Shown here: positions 31,665 through 43,026 of the stretch, one piece after another
How the letters are laid out: every line of letters begins with the position of its first letter
Numbering within the stretch: position 1 is the stretch's first letter
Assembly: GCA_949751835.1 (NCBI GenBank)
Contig: CATKHK010000076.1
Location: forward strand, 156,330-220,329
Length of the DNA: 64,000 nt
From: Blepharisma japonicum
Taxonomy: Eukaryota > Ciliophora > Heterotrichea > Heterotrichida > Blepharismidae
Direction of reading: 5' to 3'
Notes under the pieces: generated by a model
Database searches by the model: none
What the model saw: only the letters and a program-made list of their open reading frames with translations
What the model was told of the DNA's origin: nothing
Position numbers and translations under genes: made by a program

Positions 31665-32513
31665 CTAATTTAGCATTCCTCTTCTTTGGTTTTCTCTAAT
31701 CGCTCTATCAACTATATCATTATCATGTGAGAAATCTGTAAATACAATATTTACATAATTCTTCCATTCACTCTCAAACCATTTTCTCAAATTGGGTTTT
31801 AGTTTTTCTGCAAGCATCTTACAAGTAGATAGTTTTGGAGTTAGCACACATTGGCACAACCAAAGTTCTTGCTTGGGATATATTTTCTTCTTCAGGAATT
31901 TTTTTAGCTGTTTAATATCAGATGTATCAGGCCATGAGTGGCATTTGTTAAGTGATTCTCCAAAGAGTTGATTTCCAAACTCATGCTTATCAGTCAGGAC
32001 CATTACTCTTTTGTCTAATTCTAATAGCTCGATTACTGTTAATTCTGCTTCATCTTTTAAAATCATTACATCTGAGAGAATACCAAAGTATTGATTAAGC
32101 TCATCAAAAGCGTTTTTTTTGAATTTTCGAAAGTGGCTGAAATCCAAGATGATTATTTCTTTGGGACTTCTTGATAGAAACTGAGTTACTGCATCTAGCA
32201 ATGCTAATATAGAAACGTCACAATCGTATTTTCCATGATGAAATCATAGATGATCTTGGCCTTTATCGGTCCTATATTCAAGCCTACAGTCAAAATAGCG
32301 TATTCCTGCATTAAGCTGCTTAAGGAAAGATTTTGACTGGCACTTCACCCAAGGTGAAACAATTACATTTGAAGATCGGTAAGCCCCAGAATTGTGAGAG
32401 CCTGGAATAAAAAGTTCACGTAGTTTCTTGCAGGCTATATAGCAGAGGTTTTGCTCCATTCAATAGGATTTTGGAGGCCTTTCATTATCCTTGGAGATTT
32501 CATCTGAATTCAT
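31665..32513 (-). CDS. PI-PLC X-domain protein (PLCXD type)
   Basis: 282 residues, start ATG at 32513, UGA-Trp in 'KSYWMEQN' and 'DHLWFHHGKY'; stop TAG. The X catalytic domain is the only domain: 'FIPGSHNSGAY' carries the first catalytic His and 'FHHGKY' the second, with 'RYFDCRLEY' giving metal/substrate-side residues. There is no EF hand, Y domain or C2, as in PLCXD proteins and bacterial PI-PLCs. It probably cleaves phosphatidylinositol or a GPI-like lipid. 'IIILDFSHF' is the usual core strand. Confidence 0.85.
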
Positions 32514-32557
32514 TTATCATATTTTTAAAAATTAATTTACCAATATATACAAAAAAA

Positions 32558-33130
32558 CTATCTTAAAAGCATTAAAGTTTTTTCATTCAGATTTTGCAGT
32601 TTTTTATTGTTTCTGTCAGTTATTTCATGCACAACATCAAGTTTCTTATTCTGTCTATCAAGAGCGTCAGAAATGGCATTTGCTGAAATCAGAGTATTTG
32701 CAACGGATTGGCTAATTTCATCAAGGAGTTCATCTTCTCTTTCATTATATCCCATCTCTTTTCTCGGCTGAGCCATTAGTACTGGCTCTTGGTTTCTTAA
32801 ATTTCTATTATTTTGCTGAGGGATGATCTCGTTATTCGGGTATTGAATTTCTGGTTCCTTTTCTTTCGAATTTTTAGAGAACCAGCCTTTTACTCTGCCC
32901 ATGAAGCTTCCCATACTTTTGACGATTTTTCCAGATTTGTCTAAATTTGAAGATATTGTATTTGACTTGTTGCCGATTCTGTCAATTTGCTGCTCTTGTA
33001 TGTAAAGTTCTTTACTGGTCGCATTGCCGATTTCTTCGGTTTCTTTTGCAACTCGTAGGATATTTCCTAGAGTTTCGAGATTTTTTTGCTCTGCTTGTTG
33101 TAGCTGTTCTCGAGCTAGTCGATTGTTCAT
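32558..33130 (-). CDS. SNAP-25/SNAP-29-like Qb-Qc SNARE
   Basis: 190 residues, stop TAG. Two SNARE helices are visible: about 15-75 with zero-layer Gln in 'LYIQEQQIDRIGN', and about 130-188 with Gln in 'LDRQNKKLDVVHEIT'. The linker has no Cys cluster, so it is not palmitoylated like SNAP-25; SNAP-29 and plant SNAP33 are similar in this. It should supply two helices to a four-helix SNARE bundle in membrane fusion. Compartment unknown. Confidence 0.85.
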   Translation of the reverse strand: MNNRLAREQLQQAEQKNLETLGNILRVAKETEEIGNATSKELYIQEQQIDRIGNKSNTISSNLDKSGKIVKSMGSFMGRVKGWFSKNSKEKEPEIQYPNNEIIPQQNNRNLRNQEPVLMAQPRKEMGYNEREDELLDEISQSVANTLISANAISDALDRQNKKLDVVHEITDRNNKKLQNLNEKTLMLLR

Positions 33131-33342
33131 ATCAGATTAGAATAAATTATATCTAACAATTCAAAATATGGATCACATTTATTTCAGCCTAATATATAGC
33201 ATAATTCAAAAAAGAATTATATCTTTGCTAATTAATATTAATAAAAAGCATATAATTTGCTTTTTTGCTATTGCAATCTAAATATTGCTATTGGGATAAG
33301 GATTTTATTATTACTTGCATTAATTTTTATCACCAATTATTA

Positions 33343-35880
33343 TTACCTTATGGTTCTCTCTATTGCTTCTCTTAAAAATTGAAACTTATCAGTCAAATCT
33401 CTGCATTCATGTTTTTCCTTTTTCTTGACTTCCTTTATTCTTTTATTTAATATATGAATTATTTCTTGGCTTGACCTTAGTATTTCTCCTCTCAACCTTG
33501 AAACTCCTGTGCTTTTCAGCATTCATTCGTCAAATTTTATTTCAATTTTCCACTTATCTCCTTTAATTGCTACAAATGGCTTAATTTCTAATTTAATTTC
33601 TGGATCAATTAAAGGGTAGACAATGACTCCATTATAAGCAATAAACACTTTTGAGGTATTTGTAAGTCCCATCCCAATGGTATCATAAGAGCCAAACCTC
33701 GGTCCAGTTTGCACTTTTAATGCATTTAAATAAATCCATCCTGTGCTTCCACTATATGAAATTCCTGTTCCATCAAGCCCTATAATGATATCTTCAAGAG
33801 ACCCTGCTTTATATATTTTTACCTCAAAATAAGCATGGATATCTTGATTTGTTGACTGTGCCAAAGATATAGAATGCTCGGTAGTTATATGAATTTCTCC
33901 ATTTCCTTCAAAAATATTAGATTCTTGATTGCTGTCATTTTGCAGCTTAAAAGCAAATTTTTGGCTGTATTTAGGAAGGATAAAGCGGATTCCACCTAAT
34001 TCATAATCTTTATGCTCATCGTCTTTGCAATTGCATCTAGTAATTTCTTGGTAATAATGCAAAAACATTTGACTTTTGCTGTGATCTTTATGCTTTATTG
34101 CATGACAAACGGTGCATAATGCAACGTTTTGGCATTCAGAGCAGGTCAGTATTAATGGGTTTTTTGCTTTAAAAGATAACTTTTCGAACTTTGAGTGGCT
34201 TATACAGGCCCCTCTGTTATAATGATCTTGGATTTGGTCATCAAAAATAAGTGTTTCTATTAAAATATCTATAATGATATCAAGCAAGTCAATAGAAATT
34301 CCTTTTGCTCTGTGAAATTTAGACTTTGCAGAAATCATTTTATTAATAAAATTCAAGGTTTTATGACAGTGCTCTATTCTAAAATGATAAGGCACCTCGC
34401 TAAGCCTCTGCATAGCTTTGAGTTTTAATGTTTCCAATGAAGCTGTAGTTTTTGAAGTATTATAAGCTTTTTCTATAAGGTTTATTGCATTTGGTCCATA
34501 ATAAGGTAAAGTTGAGTCCAAAAAATCATGCAGTTCACCCCCACCACCTCTGGAATCTACTTCAAATGCCGTATCTAAAAATCCATTATCATCAAAAATT
34601 TGAAGCAAAGTCAATGTATTTTTTTTTAAAAATTTACTGGAAAAATTGGAAAGTAAATTAATATTCGCTAAAAAAATCATAGGAGATTGAACTAAGGAAT
34701 AAAACCCTGACTTTACGAGCCAATTTTTTAACTTTTTACTTTCAATTTTTCTATATAAAGTGACAAGTAAAGGTGTAATAAGGTGGTTTGAGTATAAAGT
34801 TAAGCAGAGATTGATGCTAGTTTTGATGAAAGTGCAAACTGTCTCTTTTTCTTTTAGATATAAAGCGACTTCTGAAGTATTTTCAAGCGAAAGCTCTAAG
34901 ATTCTTCTGGTGCATTTTTCTTTGGTGGAGTCAAGTTCAAAAGATAGTCCGGACAAAAGGACAGGCATTTCACCGACTTGGATTTTCTGCATTAAAGATT
35001 GGTCATTGTCAAATAAATATTTTCAAGAATTAATATATGGGTCTTGGAAAATAGATTGTGAGCTATCACCTTTTAGGCATTTTGCAAGAAGAGAAACTAA
35101 GGCATTGTCCTTAAACCTTAGAGGTAAATCAGGATTAGAACTCCCTTCTATTTCTTGATATGAGATTTCGCTAAGATTTTTCTGTCCAATTAAATTATAC
35201 AAAGAAACCCCAGCTCCCCAAATTTTATATTTAAGCTGCTTTTTTTTGATTTCTGGATAATAAAGATGCAAAAACTTTGAAGACTTACTTGGTGTATTTG
35301 ATGTAACAGCAACCTTTATTTTATATGAAAGAAATCCTTCCTCTTCATAATCTCTATAAATATAAATAGTGTTTGGCATAAGATTGCCTATTAAGACTCC
35401 TTTATTATGTGATTCTTCAATCAGTTCTATAATTTTTAAAAATATAGAAATACAAAACTCTTTAGACAACTTCTCTAGTAAATTCAGCTCATCAACAAGC
35501 TCTCTAAAATACTCTATAGTGAACCCATCCAACATTTCCAATACACAAATTACGATCCATGAGTTTCTCTCCTTGTATTCGAATACATCGACTATCTGTA
35601 CTAAGTTGAGACTTTCAGTATGCTCGCGGATAATCTTAAGATTAAGGTGAATTAATTTCAGATCTTCATATGAAGAACAAGTAAAAATTTTTATGTGAAA
35701 AATGTTTCCATCTAGATCTTTTGCTATAAAATTATTGATTCAGTGCACAAATGAATGAGTTAGGATATATTCGTTTTGGGAAAAAGGATTAGGAATTATT
35801 ATTTCTTCTTCAAGTGGAGCGTAAAGTTTTTGGCACTTTTGGCTCTCAAGTTCTATCCAGATACGATTAATTGTCTCCAT
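33343..35880 (-). CDS. Pseudokinase-like / Cys-His zinc / SPRY-domain protein
   Basis: 845 residues using UGA-Trp to bridge 35023 and 33523; stop TAA. Residues about 25-290 keep kinase secondary-structure cues ('FHIKIF' at the VAIK site), but the catalytic loop reads 'LIGNLMPNTIYI', so Asp and Lys of HRDLKxxN are lost: a pseudokinase. A helical middle follows. Near 530-570 'CSECQNVALCTVCHAIKHKDHS' is a UBR- or B-box-like zinc site. Residues about 590-790 look like SPRY ('GIGLTNTSKVFIAYNG', using family landmarks). SPRY and B-box together suggest a ubiquitin-ligase-adaptor role (TRIM-like) but no RING is seen. A short coiled coil ends the protein. Confidence 0.72.
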
Positions 35881-36203
35881 ATTTGCAACTGATACTCATT
35901 CAGGTTTTAAAATGGGATATTCCAGCAATTTGTCTTAAATAGTCAATGATTATATCTTATTTTTTAAGTTTTGAATAAATTTAGCTTATTACTATAGCGC
36001 AATGGTTTGAGATAAATCGCATGAAAAAATGTATATGAGAAAAATAGACAAGGCGGCTTTAGTAACTAATAATTCGGAATTAAGATAAAAAATTCGTCTC
36101 TATTCAGAAATTATCATAAAAAATAGTAAAAATAATAATTTAGCAATATCTGAATTTAATCAGCATCCCTATTATGAAATACATCAAAATTATGTTAGAA
36201 TAA
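35881..36203. other. Divergent intergenic region
   Basis: 323 bp between the pseudokinase gene and the AP-4 gene, which are transcribed apart. No element recognised. Confidence 0.4.
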
Positions 36204-37481
36204 ATGCTTTCTCAGCTTTTTATTCTTTCAGCAAGAGGTGATACAATAATTACCCGTGATTTCCGAGGCGATCTCGCCCGTGGAACCAATGAAATTTTCT
36301 TCAGGAAAGCAAAGTTTTGGAAAGGCGATCCACCTCCAGCATTCAACATTGAAGGAATTAACTTTCTCCACATAAAGAGAAATGGGCTTTACCTCGTTGT
36401 TACGACCCTTCACAACGTATCCCCATCATATGCATTTGACTTACTCTACAGGCTAGTCACAGTAATTAAAGACTTCTGTGGAATTTTGACTGAAGAAAGT
36501 ATAAGGAAAAATTTTGTGCTGGTATATGAGATAATAGATGAAATAATTGATTATGGGTATCCTCAGAGTACTTCAGCTGAGCAAGTCAGGCCTTTTATAG
36601 TGAATGATCCAGTTGCAATAGATCAGTCTACGTCTTTACTTAAGTCAAACCCTTTTTCTAATACAGTCCCTCATATTGCAGCTCAGAAGCCACTTTCGAA
36701 GAAGCAAAAGAATGAGATCTTTGTGGATATTTTGGAAAAAGTATCCGTGCTGTTCAACTCGAATGGGTATATATTGAATTCGTCAATAGATGGATGCATA
36801 CAGATGAAATCATATTTATATGGAAATCCTCAGCTCAGGCTAGCACTAAATGAAGATTTGGTTATTGGAAGAGGAAGCGGGAATTATGGAAGTGTTGTTC
36901 TTGATGATTGCAATTTCCACGAATGCGTAAATTCAAGTGAATTTAATGAATTCAAGATTCTGACAATTAATCCTCCTGATGGAGAATTCATTGCAATGAA
37001 CTACAGAATCAGAGGAGACTACCAGACCCCGTTCGGGATTTTCCCATTCTTGGAAACCGTGACACCTTATAAAGTGGAGATCTTGATTAAAATTAAATCA
37101 TGCTTTCCAGAGAGCCAATTCGGGTCAAATGTATCAGTGAAATTTAATCTACCTAAGACGACAACATCAGTTATGTTTGAAATGCCAAAAGGACTCAGCG
37201 GGCAGCAATCAGAATATAGAGACCAAGAAAAGCTAGCTGAATGAAATATTAAAAAATTCCCTGGAAACGCTGAGCACGCTATCAAGGCAAAAATCAGCTT
37301 AAGTGCTCCTGCGTCATCAAAAGAAATCGGTCCTATTTCAATGCAATTTGAAATCCCCATGTATAACGCATCTAACATGCAAGTGAAATATTTAAGAATA
37401 GCAGACCAAGGAAAAGTCCCTACCCCATACAGATGGGTAAGATATGTCACCCAAGCCAGTTCATATGTGTGTAGAGTTTAA
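36204..37481 (+). CDS. AP4M1: AP-4 complex mu subunit
   Basis: 425 residues with one UGA-Trp (about residue 347); stop TAA. The start 'MLSQLFILSARGDTIITRDFRGD' and 'GLYLVVTTLHNVSPSYAFDLLYRL', 'VLVYEIIDEIIDYGYPQSTSAE' match the longin-like N-terminal domain of AP mu chains, and the 'QFFILS.KGD..I..DFRGD' form points to AP-4 rather than AP-1/2. The mu-homology domain follows from about 170 and ends 'TPYRWVRYVTQASSYVCRV'. AP-4 sorts cargo at the trans-Golgi without clathrin; the mu chain binds tyrosine-based signals. AP-4 has been lost in many lineages, so its presence is informative. Confidence 0.85.
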
Positions 37482-37697
37482 ACTTTTAAGCATAACAGGG
37501 TAAAATACTAAAATTATAATTTTAAGCGTTATTTAGCAAAGCTGTACAATATATTAAAGGTTCTAAATCACTGAGTACTCTTGCTAAATCCTCAAATAAT
37601 TGCATTATTCCTTCAAAAATCCGTTACATTTCTCGCGATTTATTCATCAGATTTTTCATACATCATGGCAGTTATACGATAACTTATAATAAATAAC

Positions 37698-39866
37698 ATG
37701 GGGTGTGGAGGATCAAAAAACGAAGCAAAAGCTCCAACTACTGGGTCAGGCAGTTCAGCTCAAGTAAAGCCTTCAGCAAATCAGACTTCAGCTGAAGACC
37801 ATGATTTGATGATTGAAATCAGTGGGACAAGAACTGACAAAAAAGGTAACCAAGTCTCAATTTATGACAGATCAGAGCAGCGCCCTGAAGACAACCAACA
37901 AATGGTCGGGCTCTTTGAAATGGAAGCAGCTGGAGCAGGAGAACAAGCTTTAGCTGTCAAACCATGGCTTGGAGCAATTAAAGCGCCTTCTAACGCACCA
38001 GCGTTCCAAAATCAGCCACCAAACATCAATATGAGGCTTGAGTATGCCTATGGGTACAGATGCTTTGATTCAAGACAAAACTTGTTCTATACCAACAACC
38101 CAAACCAAGTTGTCTATATGACAGCTGCCCTGGGCGTCGTCCTTGATAAATCTAACAACACCCAAAAATTCTTTGGGGCTGGAAATGTAAGGCAAGCTAA
38201 TGGTCATAGTGACGATATAACAGCCCTTGCAGTCACCACAAACAGAGATTTGGTCGCTACTGGAGAAGTTGGCCAAAATCCTAAAATTTGTGTTTGGAGT
38301 GTCAGCAATCCAGAAGCTGGCCCAAGGATTGACGTAAAACTGGGAAGAGGCCGCAGAGCTGTCAGCTGCTTAGGCTTCAGCTTTGATGGGCGATATTTAG
38401 CAGCATGTGACATGCATAATGATCACTATGTCAGTGTATGGGAAGTTTCGAGTGGCCGAAAAGTCGCTGAACAAAATGGAGGACCAGACAAAATTTTAGA
38501 CGTCTGCTGGAGCAAAACTGAGCTGAAATTCTGCACTGCTGGAATTAAACATATTTATTTCTGGACATTAGATAATGGCGCTTTAACCAAAAATAAAGGG
38601 TTGTTCGGCTCACAAGGGGAAGCTACTAATATGACTTCTGCTCAATGGTTCGGAGATGGCACAGCTGTCACTGGTGGCCAAAATGGCATGCTTTATCATT
38701 GGCAGGACAAAGAACTCAGAAAAACTGTCCAAGTCCATGGACCAAACCAATGCATCCACGCTCTTTCTATAATAAACGACACTGTCATTACAGGAGGCAA
38801 AGACAACAAAATCATCATCCTCGACAAAAATTTCCAGAAAACCAAAGAAATCATTGCTGGGTCTTGTCCAAAATCCCTTGATATGAGTGGAAGCAACATT
38901 TTGGCAGGGTTAAGAGATGGCTCAATAAAAGAATTCAGTTCAAGCGGAAGCGCCACAGTCCTGATGGAATCTCATGCTGATGGAGAAATCTGGGGAATTG
39001 CCAATGACCCAAGCAATAATAACGTCATTGTGACTGTAGGAGATGACAATAAAGTAAAAGCTTGGGACACTGCTCAAAGAAAATGCATTTCTTCAGGAAC
39101 TCTTGACAACGCAAGAGGAGCTGAGCGTAAAGCAGGCGCAGGAGCTAGTACCTTGGCAACAACAACTCCAAACCAACAAGGACGTGGCATTGCCATTCAC
39201 CCTCAAAATGGGCATGTAGCTGTAACTCATAATGATGGAAAAGTGACCATCAGGCAAGGAACAAGAGCTTTGGACACTGTTTTATTCACCTTAAAAGACC
39301 CTAAAGAATGGAGTGAAGCTATCAGATACAGCCCAGATGGCAGCAAACTTGCAGTGGGGTCTCATGATAATGCAATCTACATATACAATGTAGCCCAGAA
39401 TTATAAGCTGATCCATAAGCTTAACAAGCATTCCTCATACATCACTGCAATTGACTGGAGCGTTGACGGAAGTGCTATGCATTCTACTTGTGGAGCTTAT
39501 GAGCTACTTTTCTGGGACATTACTACAGGCCAGCAAGTGCCAGATGGCTGCACTAGGTACCAGGACGAAAATTGGGCAACTTGGAGCACTCATTTTGGAT
39601 GGCCAGTTCAAGGCATTTTTGGAGGGGTTATAGATTATACCCATGTGAATAGAGTTGACAGAAGCCATAATGGAGAAATGGTTGCTGTAGGGAATGACTG
39701 GGGATTGGTAGAAATATTTGGGTTCCCGAATAATGCTGGAGCAAAGTCACAAGCGTTTAGAGGACACTCGGAGCATGTGATGAATGTGAAGTGGAGCCAT
39801 GATGACAGACGCATTTTTAGCGCTGGTGGGTATGACCAAACTATAATGCAGTGGTTAAGAGCATAA
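37698..39866 (+). CDS. EML/EMAP-like WD40 protein with N-myristoylation signal
   Basis: 722 residues, no intron, stop TAA; all Trp codons are UGG. The N-terminus 'MGCGGSKNE' suggests N-myristoylation (G2) and palmitoylation (C3). A HELP-like stretch precedes tandem beta-propellers: 'FFGAGNVRQANGHSDDITALAV' and 'ATGEVGQNPKICVWSV' are typical EML landmarks. WD repeats run to 'HVMNVKWSHDDRRIFSAGGYDQTIMQW'. EML proteins bind microtubules. A membrane-anchored form would fit the ciliate cortex, but that is inferred. UGG-only Trp, shared with the other long genes here, may mark high expression. Confidence 0.88.
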   Translation: MGCGGSKNEAKAPTTGSGSSAQVKPSANQTSAEDHDLMIEISGTRTDKKGNQVSIYDRSEQRPEDNQQMVGLFEMEAAGAGEQALAVKPWLGAIKAPSNAPAFQNQPPNINMRLEYAYGYRCFDSRQNLFYTNNPNQVVYMTAALGVVLDKSNNTQKFFGAGNVRQANGHSDDITALAVTTNRDLVATGEVGQNPKICVWSVSNPEAGPRIDVKLGRGRRAVSCLGFSFDGRYLAACDMHNDHYVSVWEVSSGRKVAEQNGGPDKILDVCWSKTELKFCTAGIKHIYFWTLDNGALTKNKGLFGSQGEATNMTSAQWFGDGTAVTGGQNGMLYHWQDKELRKTVQVHGPNQCIHALSIINDTVITGGKDNKIIILDKNFQKTKEIIAGSCPKSLDMSGSNILAGLRDGSIKEFSSSGSATVLMESHADGEIWGIANDPSNNNVIVTVGDDNKVKAWDTAQRKCISSGTLDNARGAERKAGAGASTLATTTPNQQGRGIAIHPQNGHVAVTHNDGKVTIRQGTRALDTVLFTLKDPKEWSEAIRYSPDGSKLAVGSHDNAIYIYNVAQNYKLIHKLNKHSSYITAIDWSVDGSAMHSTCGAYELLFWDITTGQQVPDGCTRYQDENWATWSTHFGWPVQGIFGGVIDYTHVNRVDRSHNGEMVAVGNDWGLVEIFGFPNNAGAKSQAFRGHSEHVMNVKWSHDDRRIFSAGGYDQTIMQWLRA

Positions 39867-39925
39867 AGTTAACCGATTTCTGAACTAATTAGCTTAAATA
39901 ATAGATTTTGATATAGTAAGAGTTA

Positions 39926-40585
39926 TTAAGGATATGAAAAAAGGCTTCCGTATCGAGACGTTCGGAGCATTGGTTTGCTTTGAAAATATTTAGGCTTGAT
40001 GTTTTGGGCATAAAGATGATAATCATCTATTGGAGGAACGCTAAAGCTACCTCCATGGGTTTTGCTTGGTTCCCATCTTGGTCCAAAGGTAACTACTTTT
40101 GGTTTCATTTCTTCTTCACGGCGATGCTCAACTTCTTTTTCAAACTTCACAATATTAGTTTGAATTAACTGTTTCCCTGAATTAGTAAGCAAGCTTGATT
40201 TTGGATGTCCAAATTCGTCTCCATTGTTATTTGTCAATTTAAATGGGACTTCAGGATACTTATAAGACCTTGGAATAAAATGAGCTGTATGATAAAGCTC
40301 AGTTGCAGTCAGATCAGAAGTAGGTAAATAAGTAGCAGTTTTACTGTCAAATGCTTCTGGGGTGCATCGTTCTCCTAGCTTAAAGACAGGTCTTGATTTT
40401 GGATTTATGGTGAACTTGTCTTCTTTCTGTTTTTTTAAGAATTTCTCACGCTTTTTTTCTTCAATTTTCTTAGCTTTGGATTCTTCTTTTTTCTGCTGGT
40501 GTTTTCGGCGAGATTCTTGAAGCTGCTCAACATAGTGTTTTAGCCTCTCTTCTGGAGGAAGTGCCATAATCTCTTGGTCATTCAT
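39926..40585 (-). CDS. Hypothetical Lys/Glu-rich protein
   Basis: 219 residues, stop TAA. The N-terminal third is a charged helix ('QLQESRRKHQQKKEESKAKK'). The rest is Pro/Phe/Tyr-containing with 'PKVVTFGPRWEPSKTHGGSF' and no known domain. It resembles small cytoskeleton-associated proteins of ciliates in composition only. It converges on the EML-like gene, 59 bp apart. Confidence 0.7.
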   Translation of the reverse strand: MNDQEIMALPPEERLKHYVEQLQESRRKHQQKKEESKAKKIEEKKREKFLKKQKEDKFTINPKSRPVFKLGERCTPEAFDSKTATYLPTSDLTATELYHTAHFIPRSYKYPEVPFKLTNNNGDEFGHPKSSLLTNSGKQLIQTNIVKFEKEVEHRREEEMKPKVVTFGPRWEPSKTHGGSFSVPPIDDYHLYAQNIKPKYFQSKPMLRTSRYGSLFSYP

Positions 40586-40674
40586 TGTAAAATGTTTAAA
40601 AATATATGAAATTTCTATTTATAACTGACGTGAGTTTCCATAAAAATCAACAATTTTAGATAATAAATTATTTA

Positions 40675-41282
40675 TTAGCCTAATAAAGAATTGACGACAG
40701 CTTCTTCATCCCATCCTGCACTTTCTAAAGCTTTTCTTACCACTTCTTCTTCAAAACCCATTTCCATTAGTCTCTGAATTTGCTCTCTATGGACCTGCTC
40801 GATGTCCTTTGCATATTCTTGAGTCCACTGTCTTGCTGTTCTTGCCCATTCTTGAGGGTGATTTTTATATTGGCTTGCAACAACAGCATCTTGAGGGTCG
40901 TCAGGCTCTGGAGCACACAATAAAGCTTGCAAACTGAGTAAGGCAGTTCTAATGGTCAAGGCCGGGCTTCATTCATCCTTAAGGATGTCTAAGCAGATAG
41001 CTCCAGTCTGAGATGAAATGTTTGGATGCCAAATTTTGGTATCGAACTTCATTTTTGGTGGCTTGTAAGGATAATCTGGAGGAATGGTGATGTCTACGAT
41101 AAAGGTTCCGCCGCTATAAGGTGTGTCTGGCTACTGATATAAAATCTTACTGGTCCTTTGATTATTCCTTTTAAATGATGCATATCATTACCAACCATGT
41201 GAGCTGATACAATGCTCTGAGTGCCTGGGGCGCTCAGCTTGAAAAGCTCTTCGAACTCTTTCTGAAGCCTTCTAGATTCCAT
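40675..41282 (-). CDS. Ubiquitin-conjugating E2 enzyme with UBA domain, UBE2K-like
   Basis: 195 residues after a 20-nt intron (41131-41150). UBC fold: '[18 protein letters not shown]', '[12 protein letters not shown]', '[24 protein letters not shown]' with catalytic C90, and '[21 protein letters not shown]'. A UBA domain follows at about 150-195 ('[30 protein letters not shown]'). This E2+UBA layout is UBE2K (E2-25K, yeast Ubc1), which builds K48-linked chains. 'LKDEW' uses UGA for Trp. Stop TAA. Confidence 0.93.
41131..41150 (-). other. 20-nt intron with tandem acceptors
   Basis: On the minus strand GTAAGATTTTATATCAGTAG. Only a 20-nt excision restores '[10 protein letters not shown]'. A CAG three nt earlier would leave an in-frame UAG. 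Confidence 0.8.
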
Positions 41283-43026
41283 TTATTATAATGAAATGGT
41301 CTTGATTTGTGCTGTAAGAAATAAAATACGCACATATTGCAATGCAAATCAACAGTTAAAATAGTCAGGAAAAATCAAAGAATTTTGAGACTAGCGAAAA
41401 TTAAGCGATAGAAATCTGAGAAAATTGTTCAATATTTATACTTTTCTATGATTTTTTAAAATAAAAGGCTCAAAACACAAAATTATTTGAAAACAAAAAA
41501 TAATGTAAATTAAGCTGAGCTCTCTCGATTAATTTCATTATTAAAAGGCTCATATAACTTCCAAGGGTAATTGGGAAAAGAATCATAACCTTTCTTAAGA
41601 AGTTCAGAAGATAAGGGAAAAGCAAAGAAGCAGGCAAAAATTAGAAAAATTAAAAGAAGCTAAAAATTAGAAGAAGATAATAAAGGGAGATATAAAAACA
41701 ATAAATCAAAAATTAAGAAAATAAAAAACAAGTTGATGATATGAACCAAACTATGCCAAGCCATTAATGGCATTTTCAAATGCAATGAAACGTGAAATTG
41801 ACATTGCATACAGAAAATATAATTGACAAAAAGCAAAGAACTTTCAAAAAATTTAAACAAATTTCTTAAATCTAAAAACGCTAATGAAGTGAGCCAAAAA
41901 ATTATTGGCCAAATAAAATAAATTTTTTGGTAAAACAAAGAATTAATATTTTGTACAATAAGATTTTGCTTAAAAAAGGATAAATCTCTCGATCTTTTTC
42001 AAAAAGAATGATATATGAAAAACAATCAAGTAGCATAGATGTATTACCTTGATATTAGTGATATTTTAGCTTATAATTCTGGAAATCATATAAGAAATTC
42101 CTCATTTGAAATTTCATCATATTAGTGTTAATAACTTTTGGTGTAAAATTATTTTCTTTAATATAGTTGGGGTGCTCTTTCCAAACTTTTAAATCCTCAT
42201 ATTTTATCAAAAATTTTATTTCCTTGTTTTGTTTACATCTACAGCCAAAGATTTATTGCTGTAGATACCTATAATAGATTCTAGTTTAAAGCAAAGACAA
42301 ACAGTAACAAATGATCTGAAGTTGATTAGCTTGACGTTAACAAATGCAAATCTGGTCAAAAAAAACCTACGGAGAAAGAAGGGTTCGAACTATTTAAACC
42401 AAATTAAAGTTAATAAAGCGCTTAATGGTCTAACTCTTTTCTTATTTTAGGTTTAGGATAAACTGAACTACAAATAATTTATTGGACTCTAATGCAAGGA
42501 ACTAAAGATCAAAGATTACTAATATGTTTTTATGGCGTGCATTTGACAATATGCTAGGCCGTTAAATTTCAAAATAATTATAAATAAATAACTAAATTTA
42601 CTGAAATTCCTTCTTTTAATTTGTGGTAATTAAAAAAATTTTCGACGAATATGCTTCTTTTGTGTAAAGTATGAAAAAAGCAGAAATCTAGGCTTCTCTT
42701 TACTTAATTGACTGACAAGCTCATGAGGATGCATAATGTCTTAATAATTCAGGTCGCATACTCAAAGATGAAAAATTTTCAGAATTACAGGGTTGACTGA
42801 CTTGTAGAATCTAAGACAAAAGTGTTAAATAATTTTAGCTGTTGCTGGATATCTATCTAAAAAATCTAATTATTGAAAATTAAGCCCAAAAGTCCAAGCA
42901 ATAAAACGCCCACTCTCATCTATTGCAAATGGCCAGGGTTATTTAAGCTTCAAAAATATCTATTTGGCAAAATTAAATTCTCAAATAGTGTTTAATTTTC
43001 TTATACAAATTATTAATACCCCAAAA
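41283..43026. other. AT-rich region without recognisable genes
   Basis: 1.7 kb. Open frames here are short and of low-complexity composition (Phe/Leu/Ile-rich on the minus strand near 41660-41938), so I do not call them. A 'GGTTCGAAC' string near 42384 recalls a tRNA T-loop but has no pairing stem. Confidence 0.45.

Noticed and set aside
41660-41938. 92-codon minus-strand frame
   Set aside because: Low-complexity Phe/Leu/Ile composition typical of AT-rich noncoding DNA, with no supporting context.
42376-42400. GGGTTCGAAC, like a tRNA T-loop
   Set aside because: The bases on either side do not form a stem, and no anticodon or D arm is present at the right distance.
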